A stretch of 64,000 nucleotides of DNA from the NCBI GenBank assembly GCA_007844125.1, contig CM017561.1, forward strand, positions 58,927,715 through 58,991,714, given 5' to 3'. Source of the stretch: Sinonovacula constricta (taxonomy: Eukaryota; Mollusca; Bivalvia; Cardiida; Solecurtidae). This document shows positions 11,720 to 24,365 of the stretch, one piece after another. The translations under genes were made by a program, and so were the position numbers. Numbering within the stretch: the first letter of the stretch is position 1; each line of letters begins with the position of its first letter. Below the pieces are notes generated by a model that saw only the letters and a list, made by a program, of their open reading frames with translations, was not told where the DNA came from and searched no databases.

Positions 11720-12110
11720 GGACAATCGGAACACCTCGGATAATTCAAGAACCATCTCTCGGATGTATGTAGGTAGTCGGATCACCTCGGCCATGTCCCT
11801 AAATAGGACTTACTTTGTGACAGAAGGTCAAAACAAAGATGGATGCTCGGATGACAGCTCACTATAGTACGATGCCAGTTAAACTTCAATTTGTGGCTGC
11901 TTCAAACTTAAGCCATCCAAGTTTAATTTACCATGTGCAACAAACTTAACAGCTTTTTAACGACGCCATTGTTTATGTTTTGTGCCAACTACATTTTAGG
12001 CATATTCGTTCGACTTCCGGCGAACAAAACGATCGTGATTTTTTAAAGTATCATTGCACTAGATACATCCGAGGGATGATTGTCTCGAGGACGGAATTAA
12101 CATTACGCCG
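11720..12110 (+). mobile_element. MITE family D, copy 1
   Basis: Shares CTCTCGGATGTATGTAGGTAG, CAAAACAAAGATGG, AAACTTCAATTTGTGG and AGTATCATTGCA with 17018-17290 (+) and with 23955-24335 (-). The ends are imperfect inverted repeats: CCTCGGATAATTC...TCTCGGATG on the left and CATCCGAGGGATGATTGTCTCGAGG on the right. Coding capacity is absent. Confidence 0.75.
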
Positions 12111-12280
12111 AAATTTGATTGACAGGACAAGACGCCTAGCTTTAGCTAATCAGCGCGCTTCATTTGGTCACGTGATTCTTTTGTTTTCGGTCGCCATTTT
12201 CCTTGGACAAGCTGAGAGCATTTCGTTGACCAAGAAACGGAGGAATAATTCTGATTTTAATAACAAAATGCGAGAAGAAA

Positions 12281-12529
12281 ATGGTTAAGAGATGTCAGTG
12301 GGGTCTCTGTGATTCAGATAGTCGATTTCCGGAACGTTTGACAGGCGGCATCGTTTTTATTCCATTTCCAAGGCCGAAACGTAACTTGGACAAATGTAAA
12401 AGATGGATAAAATCGTGTAATCGTGTACACCACCAGTTGAATGTTGAAAAAGTCGACGGAAATTACAACTTTTATCGTCTAACGCATTCTCGTTTTAATA
12501 TATATGTATATATTCCATCTTTGTTATGA
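12281..12529 (+). pseudogene. THAP-like zinc-finger exon, last Cys lost
   Basis: The frame begins MVKRCQWGLCDSDSRFPERL and continues with an FIPFPRPK block and CKRWIKSC. This matches the N-terminal THAP-type DNA-binding domain common in bivalve proteins: C5-x4-C10, conserved Pro28, Trp42. Where the family has C-x2-H the sequence reads R66-L-T-H69, so one zinc ligand appears replaced (a CGT codon where TGT would give Cys). No convincing splice donor follows, and the frame runs on into low-complexity codons. The upstream 170 bp carries CACGTG and GCCATTTT, which are promoter-like. It may be a broken first exon of a host gene or a domesticated transposon domain. A SWIM-type exon faces it 160 bp downstream. 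Confidence 0.6.
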
Positions 12530-12691
12530 CCTACTGCAGTAACTTTTACTCAGATCAAAGAAATAGATCCCCTTTAACTTGAGTAACATCGGACGATTTC
12601 GTTGTGATATATGGTAACAAAAATAATAAACACATTATCAAAGGTTAACTGCATTTATAAATCGTGGATTTAATGTAATAATGAAAATTAC

Positions 12692-12957
12692 CCGGATTTA
12701 CACGAACAGTATGCGTCTGTAACGGAATCTAGGCCGATCGTCATGTGCACACTGTGTGGCTTCTCGCTCTTTCGTTGTGATCGGAAAACACTAGAATTAA
12801 CGTCAATTTCTTCCTTCGATCTAAAAGTCAACCTGACTGATTGAATGTAAGATTCATTTGCGTATCGTCTGGCTTGAATTCTTTGCCGAAGTGACGATTT
12901 TCTTAGCAAAAAATGCTCACCAAAGTTCGCTGGTAGATCGCTTAAACAGGCAGCCAT
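12692..12957 (-). CDS. first coding exon of a SWIM-type zinc-finger protein (partial)
   Basis: On the - strand ATG 12957 sits in AACATGGCTGCC, and the frame is open for 88 codons. It ends at TCCGG with a GTAATT donor at 12691. The end of the exon, SVTDAYCSCKSG, matches the first half of the SWIM zinc finger (CxC followed by a Gly, then C-x-H in the next part), preceded by a basic stretch and an EKPHSVHM-like strand. In bivalves such SWIM exons are often fused to YqaJ-like nuclease domains (family knowledge; not seen here). No second half was found between 12690 and the THAP exon, so the gene may be truncated by rearrangement. Confidence 0.5.
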
Positions 12958-14590
12958 GTTTGTTGACAATGGGTCCTACGAGGATTTACATCCGATTAAA
13001 ATATGGTGCAGAGTATACTATAACATTACATTTAATAGCATTTCAAATCTGGTGTTAATTGCAATAATTATTGAAGTTTGCTCCACTTTCCTTTCAACAA
13101 GGAAGATGCCATATAGGTGCGAAATGTATTGCTTTAATTTTTAAACCTCCCGCTTTTGTTATTATGGATATTCCACATTAGGTGTTAATTATATGTTTTG
13201 ATCAAGACAAATAATAACCACTTCAATTTTCAACACATTCTTTTCAACTGCACCTGTGTTATTCAATTTTATTACCGACAAAACATAGAAAACATTTATC
13301 GCTTTAATTGTGTTTATTTTCAAAGCAGTCATAATTATTTGACATATCTCGCTCACAAACGATAATACATTGGTCATGCTTTGTAATTTATGTTTTAATG
13401 TTCATATCTTACATTTAATATTTCATACAAGTAACGCACATTAATATCGTTTTTATGTCTCTGTATGTCTTTGCATGCCTTTTGAAATGTTTAGTAGGAC
13501 CGTTGACAATAGAGTATTGACCCGATCGACGATAAGATGTCCAAGGTTATCAGATAGTGGGTCACGTCACTCGGTGGGCGGAGCAATCTACCCGCGAGCG
13601 TAATGTTCCGATTGTGTCACTGACTGTTTGCAAGTTGATCGTGTCCGTTATCCTTTGAGATGATGAACAGACTTCGTTGACATTCAGTTGAAATTTCTCA
13701 TGTAATACAGTTCTCGGTAGGATTATTTATTAAATATCCGAATGGTTCAGCCTACTGTTGAACTATTGAATAAGTGAAGGACAAAATCTCCCCCAGACAA
13801 AATCCCTTTTTTCCCTTAAGATACCAGAGGTGTGTTTGTGTTGTTGTTGTTTTTTCGTATGCCTTGAAAAATTCACGGGGATGAATTGATGGGGATAGGG
13901 TGGGTTGTGAAATTAAAAGACAAATACATATCATATAGAGCCCATTAAACCACACAGCAAAAATAGTATAATGTCAACATGTTAACCCTTTACACAGTAA
14001 AAACCTAATTAATTAAGCCGCACATATGCAGCAAAGGTTGTGCTTAATTAAGTATGCTATATAGATCTACAGGTAAAACAATACCATTCATGCGCTATGT
14101 TTGATAGAAAACAACTGATGCGGAAGAAAGCCTGCCAACAACCTTTGCTGACTGCATGTTCGCACTAACCGGTCATCACATTATAAACATACAAACAAAA
14201 AAATAATAAATTGTGTTTCTATTGTTTTATTTAACTGTCTTCGGCTCTTCTGATGTAGACTGTCAACAAAACAACATTACTCCGAAGTTAAGACTGGTAG
14301 TAAGTGGTCTTAAATTTACAACCAAAACAACCGATAAGCTTAAGCTTTCGTTTCAATCCTTTTTCATTTGCATTGTATACTCTATGTAAAATCATGTAAA
14401 ATATTTGAAATAAAATATGTTTAAACTAAATTAAACTAACCATTTTTGGCTGCGACTTTTTCATAAAACAGTCTTGACATTGACGGACTCACGTCCTACT
14501 AATAACAGAACCCTTCTTGTATCTTATGGCTCTATGTGCTATGAACCTGCGCACAACTATGGCGTAATCGATTTTACTTTAAGATTGCTT
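12958..14590. other. no gene recognised; short GC-richer patch
   Basis: About 13550-13600 contains GGTCACGTCACTCGGTGGGCGGAGC, a CRE-like site next to a GC box, inside otherwise AT-rich DNA. No coding exon was seen next to it. About 14596-14665 resembles the inner part of a family A element (GCGATTT...CGCGATTTGTAC). Confidence 0.35.
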
Positions 14591-15286
14591 ACTTATATAC
14601 TTTGAAAGAACGGACATAAGGACATTAGGTGCGATTTATTTCGCGATTTGTACGGTCTTGCAATTAAGGTAGAGTTGACATCGACTCTATGGAATTATCG
14701 CATTACCATCTAAATGGCTCTCATGAAAGGTCGTTGATGCCAAGCATCAGAAGCGACGCAAACGGCGGACGAGGAAAATGGACATGTTTAAAAAGAGTAA
14801 TGGCTTTTATTTGAAAGTTTTCAGTAAATATAAATCTTGAGAAATATGATTTTCACAATATGTAACATATGTAGAAAAAAAGCGAAATTATTATATTAAC
14901 TATAAAACTTAAATGTACAAGCAGAAATTGCACATGTGCAGCAGCCTCACATTACAAAAATAATTATTGTTAATATAGTTATTTTAAAAGATACAGACAC
15001 CAAAAAAAAAAATACAAAAATAAATAAATAAAACAATAAGTACTCTGTTTACCGAATTAAGACCGTATTTTATCAGGTAAGGTCCGCAAAACAAACTTTC
15101 CCAATGTGCAAAGTTCAGTGAGCATTCAATATATAGGCGTCGCGTCGCGCTCCAGCGCGTCGCCAATGAAATGTTGTGTCTCAAAGTTAGACTACTGACT
15201 GCTGAATCACCATGGAGCAATCATTATAGAATGTCTTTATGACGTACACTAAACATTGCTAGTATTAAGCATACCGAAGAACTTAA

Positions 15287-15748
15287 AGATGTATCCAAAA
15301 TTTCCTTTTTCAATTAACCAAATAAGTCATTCTTTTTTGCAAAGGTCCTGTAAAATGCTGTTCATTGATGTCCTTGATCTGTGTGAACAGTCTAGCCTAA
15401 ATCACCACTCGTCATTGCAAACAGGTATTTCCTATCCGAGTAAAGCTGCAGGGATAGCTATTTTTAAACCTAAAAATCCACATGACCACGCTTAAGTCAT
15501 CCGGGTTATCCGCCCTGACGTCGATATCTATTTTTAGCAGAGACCACTATCTAGCTTTTATCCAGTTGGAAAGAATACACATTCAGAGGGATTTTTTTTC
15601 TTGATTAGGTCTGTCTTACAATTTAGTTTTTGTTAAAATTGTATTAATTAGGACAAAAAGTAGGTATATAAAAAAAGACAAATTCCCCAAAGCAGTGGTT
15701 CGATTTTGTTATATTTATTTGATATAGGCAAACTGTTGGATACCACCT
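15287..15748 (-). mobile_element. family A TTAA-type element, 462 bp
   Basis: The ends AGATGTATCCAAAA and AACTGTTGGATACCACCT are flanked by TTAA at 15283-15286 and 15749-15752. The internal sequence is the reverse complement of the 38409-38891 copy (for example GACGTCGATATCTATTTTTA). No transposase is encoded. Confidence 0.85.
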
Positions 15749-16125
15749 TTAACTCACATGTTGCTTCACTAATCCATACGAGTTTATTTAAGGGATAACG
15801 CTTTTAAAAATTTAATTGTTTTTTTTTTTGGTTTACAAAAACATGATTGGTGATCTGCAAATCTATATTCTGTTAACAAGGCCTGTCACTTGAATTTACT
15901 TATGTCCGCGCCCCTGCAGATGCAATTACCTTTAATATGACATTGACATTGTTACTTGCACTTTTAAAATGGGACATACCTTCAAGTATATGCAAGAAAG
16001 GTGAAGCTCTATTGAATATTTGCAAAAAATGACAAACGTCGAACCGAGAAGCTAGTGTATGATTTAACAAAGCCATTTCTGAATAATGACCTTAAATATG
16101 ACCTTCATTATGACCTTGACCTTAA

Positions 16126-16283
16126 AGGTAATGTCCATTAGTTTAGATCATTTTTTCTCTCAAACAACAAAATACATAAGTTTTGTGTGAAAAGATCCCA
16201 CGAAATAGTTTACTGACGTCCTACATCAATTTGAAAAGTGAAGCAAAGCACTGCATTCGTCATCTCATCGGATACCCACGTTC
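16126..16283 (-). mobile_element. family A element, end fragment
   Basis: TTAA (16122-16125) is followed by AGGTAATGTCCATTAGTTT and then CAAACAACAAAATA...GACGTCCTACATC, like the start of 35734-36631. The fragment ends where a SINE begins at about 16285. Confidence 0.65.
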
Positions 16284-16284
16284 A

Positions 16285-16572
16285 AACCAGCCGTAATAGC
16301 TCAGGTGATAGTGCGTCGGCTTGCAGATCGGGAGGTCGTCTATTCAAACCCCGGCCGGTTCAAACCAAAGACTTTAAAGTTGGTAGTAGTGGCTTCCCTC
16401 CTAACGCTCGGGACTAAGGGGACAGCATTACGCCTGACTAGTCGGTGTCAGTATAATGGACCGGCCGGGTTCAGACTTCCCTGGGCATCTCATAAGTGCT
16501 CGAGTGCTATAATGATAGAAATGTCGCTGCATGGTATCGGCAAAAATGCCGGCAAATCCTAATCCCAAATCC
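16285..16572 (+). mobile_element. tRNA-derived SINE family C, copy 1
   Basis: The head has a tRNA-like A box (AATAGCTCAGGTGATAGTGC) and a B-box region (ATTCAAACCCC). The body (ACTTTAAAGTTGGTAGTAGTG, GGGGACAGCATTACGCCTGA) and the tail (GGCAAAAATGCCGGCAAATC) match 29100-29378. It is inserted in or next to a family A fragment. Confidence 0.85.
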
Positions 16573-17017
16573 GGTAGTTCACGTGCTGTTATTCAATAAC
16601 TGAGTTCAATTGCGCAAATAAGCAACTACGATTCAAAGAGAAAAAATACAGGTGTTGTTGATAGTGATTCTGATTTACAATCAGACAAACGGAAGTTGGA
16701 TCCCGATGCAAGCGTATAATTTTTAAAAACTTTTATTTACAATGATCTTATATATTTATATATTTTATATATTATATATACACAAAACCTTTATACATGT
16801 TTATATTTATGTTTGTTTTTTATATTATGTTACTTAACTTTCATTACATGCTGTTGTTTTTTTACATTCTTTAAAAACTTTTTATTAGTTAACACAAAAA
16901 ATACAATACACTGAAAATAAACTACGAAAATTTTAGCTGAATACAGGCATCAGGCACGTGAAAATCACGACAGTGTAAAAGCTTTACCTTTGCAAATGAA
17001 AATGTCCAATATATATA

Positions 17018-17310
17018 AAACCTCGGATAATTCACGAATCATCTCTCGGATGTATGTAGGTAGTCGTATCACTTCGTTCATTTCCCTAAATGGGACTGCT
17101 TTTGAGACAGACGTCAAAACAAAGATGGCAGCTCGGGTGACAGCTGTCTGCAGTTCGATGCCTGTAAAACTTCAATTTGTGGCGGCTTCAAATTAAAATC
17201 ATCCAATTTTAATTTACCCAGCGCAGCAGACCCGCAGCTGTCAAACGATGACATTTTTTATGTGATTTCAGTAAGTATCATTGCACCCCATACAACCGAT
17301 TCAATTCTAT
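17018..17310 (+). mobile_element. MITE family D, copy 2
   Basis: Starts CTCGGATAATTCACGAATC and shares TCTCGGATGTATGTAGGTAG, GTCAAAACAAAGATGGC and AGTATCATTGCACC with copies 1 and 3. The right end is diverged. The interval 16573-17017 shows nothing but AT-rich sequence. Confidence 0.7.
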
Positions 17311-17529
17311 TGAACGCTTTGCACGCCAAGTTGCACGTTCAATTTATACGAATCTATACATCGCCGTGCTTCAAATTTCAATGATGTACAACTAATGTGG
17401 CGAAGACAACATTAATTACCAAGATTTTATTTAGTCTCCATACTGTAAACAACAGAAGCTCAATGCATGCACAGAACATTTATTTATTTAATCCCAGGTA
17501 CCTTCGGTACAATCAGGGGTAATTTATAA

Positions 17530-17936
17530 CATTCAGCACCTAGTTGTACAAGCATTTGCGAAGGTTAACAGTTGATATTTTTAACAACTGGTTAACTTTA
17601 ACCTGCTTGGTTAGTTAATCAAAGTGGTTATCCCTTTATACAAAGGCACCAATCTGTTTAATTTTAACCAAAAGTTAAATTAACCAAAGTATCCTACAAT
17701 GCAACACTCTAATTGGTTCTACTAAATTAACGGCCATTTTTATTTTTGGTTATAACTTGTACAGACCATTGGGAGAATGGCTAAAGTTAACCGATAATGG
17801 TTAAAATTGGAATCGATTAAATTAACGTAGTCATTTAGACAATAGCTAAGCAGCAAGTTAACCATAATGTATAAGGTAACCAAACTTTAACTATTTGTTA
17901 AAGTGCAACCACTGTTTATACAATTGGCCCTTGGTA
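17530..17936. repeat. GTTAAC-rich dispersed repeat
   Basis: Many GGTTAAC/GTTAACC words in both orientations can form hairpins. The ends of two sub-blocks resemble each other (AAAGTGGTTATCCCTTTATAC at 17618 and AAAGTGCAACCACTGTTTATAC near 17910), suggesting two partial copies in tandem. Confidence 0.5.
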
Positions 17937-18134
17937 GGTAGAGAGGAACATATGAAAATAGTCAGCGATGATTCCGTGTCGGTATTTCTATTATTACAAA
18001 TATACGCGTATTGATCACGGGCCGGTTATTTAGGTCCATGAATCCAATTACAATCCGCTTACGATATCATGTTTTACACTCTTTCATGATAACGCAAAAC
18101 AGTGAAGTATAAAAAGTATATCACGTAAACCCCA

Positions 18135-18300
18135 TGATGTTTATTTATAGATTTGGAAATAATGGACATTTTAGCGTCATATTTTACGATTTGTATTGTT
18201 AAACAAATAATGTTATGTTATGAACAACCTTTGCTAAAACTAAAGCATATGTTTATGCAGCTATGGGGTACATTGGTGAAATGGTAATTGTCTCCAGTAT
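18135..18300 (-). mobile_element. family A element, internal fragment
   Basis: AATGGACATTTTAGCGTCATATTTTACGATTTGTATTGTT parallels 63037-63080. The terminal repeats are missing. Confidence 0.5.
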
Positions 18301-18332
18301 AAGTTAATATCCAAGGCATTCCAAACAGTAGG

Positions 18333-18593
18333 TAGGTCCTTTCAGTTGATATTCTTGGACTACATCGGTATTCTTTTGTAGATATTGCAATTACAAACAG
18401 TGAAATTTCTTACTTTTGCATAAATAAAAGCTTAAAACATTTAAATAATTACAGAGATTTTTATTTTCAAGCAGAAAAAGGAAGTGTCAGTTGATTAAGG
18501 TTAACCTGGGTATCACAAGAAAGGCAGAAAAGTCAACACACACTGCAAAGAGCACAAACACAAAAAACCGAGTAAAACAAATGAAAGGACCTA
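18333..18593. mobile_element. 261-bp MITE family E, intact
   Basis: Perfect 12-bp terminal inverted repeats TAGGTCCTTTCA and TGAAAGGACCTA. No open frame of note. A diverged copy in the opposite orientation lies at 24366-24604. Confidence 0.8.
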
Positions 18594-21161
18594 CTTGCAT
18601 TTTGGAATATTCCGGGGAGACTTTTTATTAATGTCTCATTGTTAAGAAATTCTACCAGAACAGGGGCAAGATGTTGTCGCGTGTATTAGATATAGACAAA
18701 TACTATACTATAGATACTACATTTAAAACGAACTTTAATGCTTCTCTTAAATGTATGTAGCAAAGTGCATGTATTACCTTTACTTCCACTCGTCAAGAGA
18801 ATCTCAATGCATCCGTGCAAACAGAACAGAACAGAGAATTTCTTTATTTCATCTTTAGTACAATTGGAACAGAATAATTTACAGCACCACAGTTCGATAC
18901 AAAATATCATTTCAGTTAACACATACTTCACTTTCAATGCTGGGAAGTCAGACTATGTCCAATAATGGTATCGCCTCCTGGGCTGTACAGTCAAATACAT
19001 GGATAGCAAAGTACTTGTAGTAATGGAACTTGGGCAACAGCTATACAGTATATTTGAATGACTAACAAGGAAATAGCACGGACGTAAGACAGGTGCCTCT
19101 GAGAGCAGGTGCTTTAAACAAGAAGATAATTATTGGGGGGAGTAAACACTTTCTTGCACTGTCGAATCAATACATTAATATTTGTGAGTAACGAAATATA
19201 AGTCGGATGGGGTCGAGATTATTTTACCGTCTTCCTTGTTGTTTGCTACATGTGCAATTTCAAGCTACATTGTTAACATCGGCATACTCGGTTTCTTGTG
19301 TAAAACAAGACCTCGTTAAACAGCTGCGAATACGTCTTAATGTCCGCTACATTTTATAATTGCAAGCTACACTTTATTGTTGCACGCTACAGCGTTAAAA
19401 ACAACGGAATATTCGGTTCTTTTCCCTGAAAAGGGTCTCACAGAACAACTGCTTTTTCTTCCTATAGCTTACTACTACACTATCGCTCCCATAACAAATG
19501 CATTACATAAGAGATACCCCTCTCCACAGCGGCGCCTAATGTTGGTGAATGATTGTGCAGTTTATTTATGCCCTCTTATGTATGCGGGAGAAGTAGTAAA
19601 AAATCTCGCATTCTCGCAATATCGTTCAGGAGCGTAGCTTGGTTTAAATTAGTGTTTCAAAAGCCATTTTCTACCGATAAGGACCGCTTCGATATTATTT
19701 GGAATGACCTGGCGACAGCATTTCAAAGTACGTCAAAAGTCGGTTATAATTCTACGATGAAAATGAGGTTAAGGTTTATTTAGTGCATGATTGCCCTTGA
19801 CTGCGCGGAAGACCTAAACAAAGTACAGTATATCACACATTGAGAACACCATTATAAAATGACGTCAATCAAGCAGAACCCGTGGATGATGTCTGGAAGC
19901 CAGGCTCTGCACAGGTGTGTTGGCTCTTAATTGTGCTTAATTTTGCAAAAACAGGCAAGTTAACGCCTGCATTTGTTAAGAAAGCTGTCTTTGTGCGATT
20001 CATAGCTCTTGATAACTCGTATTTCCCGATTTAGTCGGTGTTTTGAAAGTGTTCCACTGTCATTTTATTAATAAAATTAAAATGATGAATATACTCAATA
20101 AAAATATTAAACGATAAGCGGTCAGAACTTGATCACGAAAATAGATTCTCATTGCCTGCGCTAAACAATCATCTGCCCTAAAGGTTGGCAAAGATTAAAT
20201 CCCTAGTGAAGATCATACTTGTGTATATTGATATCGGCATCACTGTTTAAACGTTTCATACATGTAATAAAATCAGAACAACTTATTGTGTATCAGTGTT
20301 ACAGACTTTATCGTAAGAATAAACCGCTAATGTAATATTATTACTATTACAAATAAAAACACAATATCGAAATTGTACAAGAAACGCACTGATTCAAAGC
20401 ATCAAAGGGCGTCCAATATACATGTACCCGGGCCGTTTCCAGAGCAGCTAAACCAGTGAGGCAACTATTTTGCAGGTGGGTCCGGGGAGCATGCTCCCCT
20501 GAATTTTTTTTTAACGAGGGGTGCGACTTGGCAAATATTGGGGTGTTTTTTATTAAAATGCACGCTTTACGTGGACATAAGATATGCTGCACCATTTGTA
20601 TTTCATATTGTCTAAATGTATCAGACGATTCATTGAATACCGTAACTAATCTTTTAAGAAACTCATTTTTAAGAAATACGGAACGAATAACAGTCTCAAA
20701 ACCATCGTACAGCACTTCTAACAGGTATAAATAAAGCCTGATTTACCCATAGGGGTCAAAGAAGGCGTCAGTACGTTATAAACGTGGCCAGAAGTTGCAG
20801 TCGCACTAATCTGAAACCACGAATAATCTCACTCAAATCACCCTCGTGAAGCTCACTGACGATTTTACTTTTGGGTAACAGAGGTTGCTGCGATCTAAAA
20901 GTCACCTCTGACGTAGAGAGTGATTTGAAGTGATTTTAAGCTGTCCTTTATCTTTATAATGAAGCCTAAGCTGGAATTCACCTAACTTTGTGTTTTAACG
21001 ACTTTTATTTCGACTTTCGGGTACAAACACTGATATCGAGTTAACATAGTACACGAGAAACTGGCTGTCTTTGATATCGATCACTGAGCTTAAATAAAAG
21101 CGTCTGAGTTGGTTAGTAAAGTATTTCATGTGGTGAATAAGTGCGATGAGTACACTGACAA
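18594..21161. other. no gene recognised
   Basis: The open frames of 60-122 codons here show no domain. The 122-codon - strand frame at 20347-20715 runs through repeat-like sequence that includes the palindrome at 20484. I see no exon with convincing splice sites. Confidence 0.4.
20484..20499. repeat. 16-bp perfect palindrome
   Basis: GGGGAGCATGCTCCCC is its own reverse complement and lies in a GC-rich patch followed by a poly-T run. It is probably part of a dispersed repeat. Confidence 0.9.
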
Positions 21162-21775
21162 ATGTTGTGCGCGACACGTCATCTCAATATGGTGATCATT
21201 TCTGTGAAATAGTTGTAAAATTCGACTTCAAATAACAAAGTTATGTGCCGGACACGATTTTGCTGCAAGGTCATGCTGTGACATTGACCGTCAAGGTATC
21301 GACTCAAATGTTGTTCGCGACACGTCATCTCAATATGGTGATCATTTCTGTGAAATAGTTGTAAAATCTAAATTCTAATAACAAAGTTATGGGGCGGACA
21401 CGATTTTGCTGCAAGGTCATGCTGTGACCTTGACCTTCAAGGTAGCGACTCAAATCTTGCTCGCGACACGTCATCTCAATATGGTGATCATTTCTGTAAA
21501 ATAGTTTTAAGATTCGACTTCAAATAACGAAGTTATAAGCCGGACACGATTTTGCTTCAAGGTCATGCTGTGACCTTGACCTTCAAGGTAGCGACCCAAA
21601 TCTTGCGCGTGCATAATGTACACATTGCTACCTATTAACATACCAAGTTTCATGCGCCTAGCTTTAATAGTTTTTAAGTTATCAAAGGATCCAGATTTTT
21701 AGCGGACAGACAGACAGACAGACAGACTGACGGACTGACGGACGGAGGGTAAAACTATAGTCCCCTCCGGTGTGA
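21162..21775 (+). repeat. 148-bp tandem repeat with (GACA)n tail element
   Basis: Three units start near 21162, 21310 and 21458 with CGCGACACGTCATCTCAATA and contain CAAGGTCATGCTGTGACCTTG. The array passes into a unique part ending CGGACAGACAGACAGACAGAC and CTATAGTCCCCTCCGGTGTG. Modular elements of this kind are common in bivalve genomes (general knowledge). Confidence 0.85.
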
Positions 21776-22284
21776 ACACCGGTACGAGGCTAATTACCTC
21801 GGATACCGGGCTTCGATCGATTCCTCTGTTGAAAGAGAGCTGTCCTACTTTGACAAAACGCCTTAAAATTCATCATTTATGGATTGAAAACGGACTTATT
21901 TTTCTGCAGGAGTCAGAAAATTTTGAAAGAAGTAAGCAACTGAACTTTTTTAGCTATGCAAACTTGCAAATGCATCTCTTCCTTTATACAGTCACAATAG
22001 CTTGGTGCAGTTTAAAGACAAAGTAGATTGGAAAATTGTTGCAAGTTTTGTCACCAAACTGGAATGTTACCGAAATACACACTATAGACATATTATGGAA
22101 AGTTCCATTATGTCTTTAAAATACCTATTCACTGAACGTAAATTTCTATTTGAATTTACATTGCCACTTGCTGCTTTTGGCACTTTTTATTATTAAAGTG
22201 TTCAGTTTACATTTCATCTAGTGAGTGTCACAAAACCATACGAAAACTACAAGACGATAACTTCTTTGTGCATTGTTACTATTA

Positions 22285-23031
22285 TTGGGTCTATATCCAG
22301 AATAACTGCCTAATATTATTGTTATTATATATTCAGAATAACTGCCTAATATTATTGTTATTATATATCCAGAATAATATCCAGAATAACTGCCTAATAT
22401 TATTGTTATTATATATTCAGAATAACTGCCTGATATTATTGTTATTATATATTCAGGATAACTGCCTAATATTATTGTTATTATATATTCAGAATAACTG
22501 CCTAATATTATTGTTATTATATATTCAGGATAACTGCCTAATATTATTGTTATTATATATTCAGAATAACTGCCTAATATTATTGTTATTATATATTCAG
22601 AATAACCTCCTAATATTATTGTTATTATATATCCAGGATAACTGCCTAATATTATTGTTATTATATATTCAGAATAACTGCCTAATATTATTGTTATTAT
22701 ATATTCAGAATAACCTCCTAATATTATTGTTATTATATATCCAGAATAACTGCCTAATATTATTGGTATTATATATTCAGAATAACTGCCTAATATTTTT
22801 GGTATTATATATTCAGAATAACTGCCTAATTTTATATATATCCAGAATAACTGCCTAATATTATTGTTATTTTATATTCAGAATAACTGCCTAATTTTAT
22901 ATATATCCAGAATAACTGCCTAATATTATTGTTATTATATATTCAGAATAACTGCCTAATATTATTGTTATTATATATTCAGAATAACTGCCTAATATTA
23001 TTGTTATTTTATATTCAGAATAACTGCCTAA
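22285..23031 (+). repeat. 36-bp minisatellite, about 20 copies
   Basis: The unit is ATTCAGAATAACTGCC then TAATATTATTGTTATTATAT, with a few shortened units. Because 36 is a multiple of three, one frame stays open for 196 codons as a 12-residue repeat (YIQNNCLILLLL). With no other coding sign I treat this as a by-product of the period. Confidence 0.95.
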
Positions 23032-23954
23032 AAGCCCCTCTTACTGACAAAAAAGGTTGATCATGACAGTCCCATTCAATTCCAGACAGTAATGTGTTTC
23101 AACAATGAAGGCTCATTATTAGTTAATCCAAGAAAACAGAAGTCATCCGGATAACTAACTCACGAGCTCAATAATAACCACCATCCCCGTATATTACTGT
23201 TCGTGGTGTTAGCCAGCAAATTACATGTAGATATATGCATTTTTGTTGTGATTTCCATCTTTACCGATATTATTTAATTAGGTTTGTGTTTCCAAAGTGT
23301 ATGTGTAGTTTATTGCTCCATAAGAAAGCACCCAATTGCCATTTTTAGAAGATCTATAAAATACACCGCCCGCCTCAGTTTAATATATGTATGTGTTACA
23401 TCTCAATGAGTATGCATTTTCTCTACTCGTTGTAAACCTTCTTTTGTGAATTTGTGCAACGCTTAAAAATATTTAAAACAGCCTTGGTGTTTATATGTAG
23501 CAATGTATGTTTGTTTGACCATTCAATATTAGTTCTATTTACATATTTATGCTGCAATGCCTGCGCGGCCTAGTATTCCCCTGTTTCTTTATGAATACTG
23601 TTCTCTTATTTATAACCCGGTGTCGCAAATTGTCTGTGCTAACAGAATGAAATAAGCTGTAAACTGTTTACTCTTTCTCAAAGAAACAGACGTAGAGAGC
23701 AAATATTACAAACTGAAGAGTATTTACTTTTGCCAATACAAGTTTCCAAGTTTATTTATACACTCAACATATACACAGGAAACGTGATGTAAGGTACAAT
23801 AGTAAAACAAACAAAAATGAACAATACGCTTTGCCTGTACATTAGACACAGTCGCTTTACTAATTGTGTACAAAACCTTCTCAGTGACTGCAAGTTTGAC
23901 CAACGATTAGAATTCACACCAATGAGAATCTTCGGTGGACAGTCTCCCCAATCT
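23032..23954. other. no gene recognised
   Basis: AT-rich sequence without long frames, known repeats or terminal inverted repeats that I can see. Confidence 0.4.
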
Positions 23955-24335
23955 TAACTCCTCGGGTTATTCCGTCCTCGGGAGAATCATCCCTCGGATA
24001 TATCTGGTGCAATAATACTTACAGAAATCCCGATCGTTTTGTTCGCCGGAAGTCGGAAGAATATGCTTAAAATGTAGTACGCACTGAACATACACAATGG
24101 CGTCGTTTGACAGCTGCGCGTCTTTGCTGCGCCGGGTAAATTAAACTTGGATGATTTAAATTTGAAGCAAGCACAAAGTGAAGTTTTACGGGCATCGTAC
24201 TACAGTACATCCGAGCTGCCATCTTTGTTTTGACGTCTGTCACAAAAGAAGTCCAACTGAGGGAAATGGCCGAGGTAATCCGACTACCTACATACATCCG
24301 AGTGATGATTCGTGAATTATCCGAGGTGTTCTGAT
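23955..24335 (-). mobile_element. MITE family D, copy 3
   Basis: Reverse complement of the 11720-12110 copy: CTACCTACATACATCCGAG, CATCTTTGTTTTGACGTCTG, ATCGTTTTGTTCGCCGGAAG. It starts with CCTCGGGTTATTCCGTCCTC and ends with GAATTATCCGAGGTG, which are imperfect inverted repeats. It has the best-preserved ends of the three. Confidence 0.75.
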
Positions 24336-24365
24336 TATAGTCTCCCCTGATTAGTCCCTAAATGC

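Noticed and set aside
20347..20715. 122-codon - frame
   Set aside because: Runs through repeat-like sequence with the palindrome at 20484; no domain is visible.
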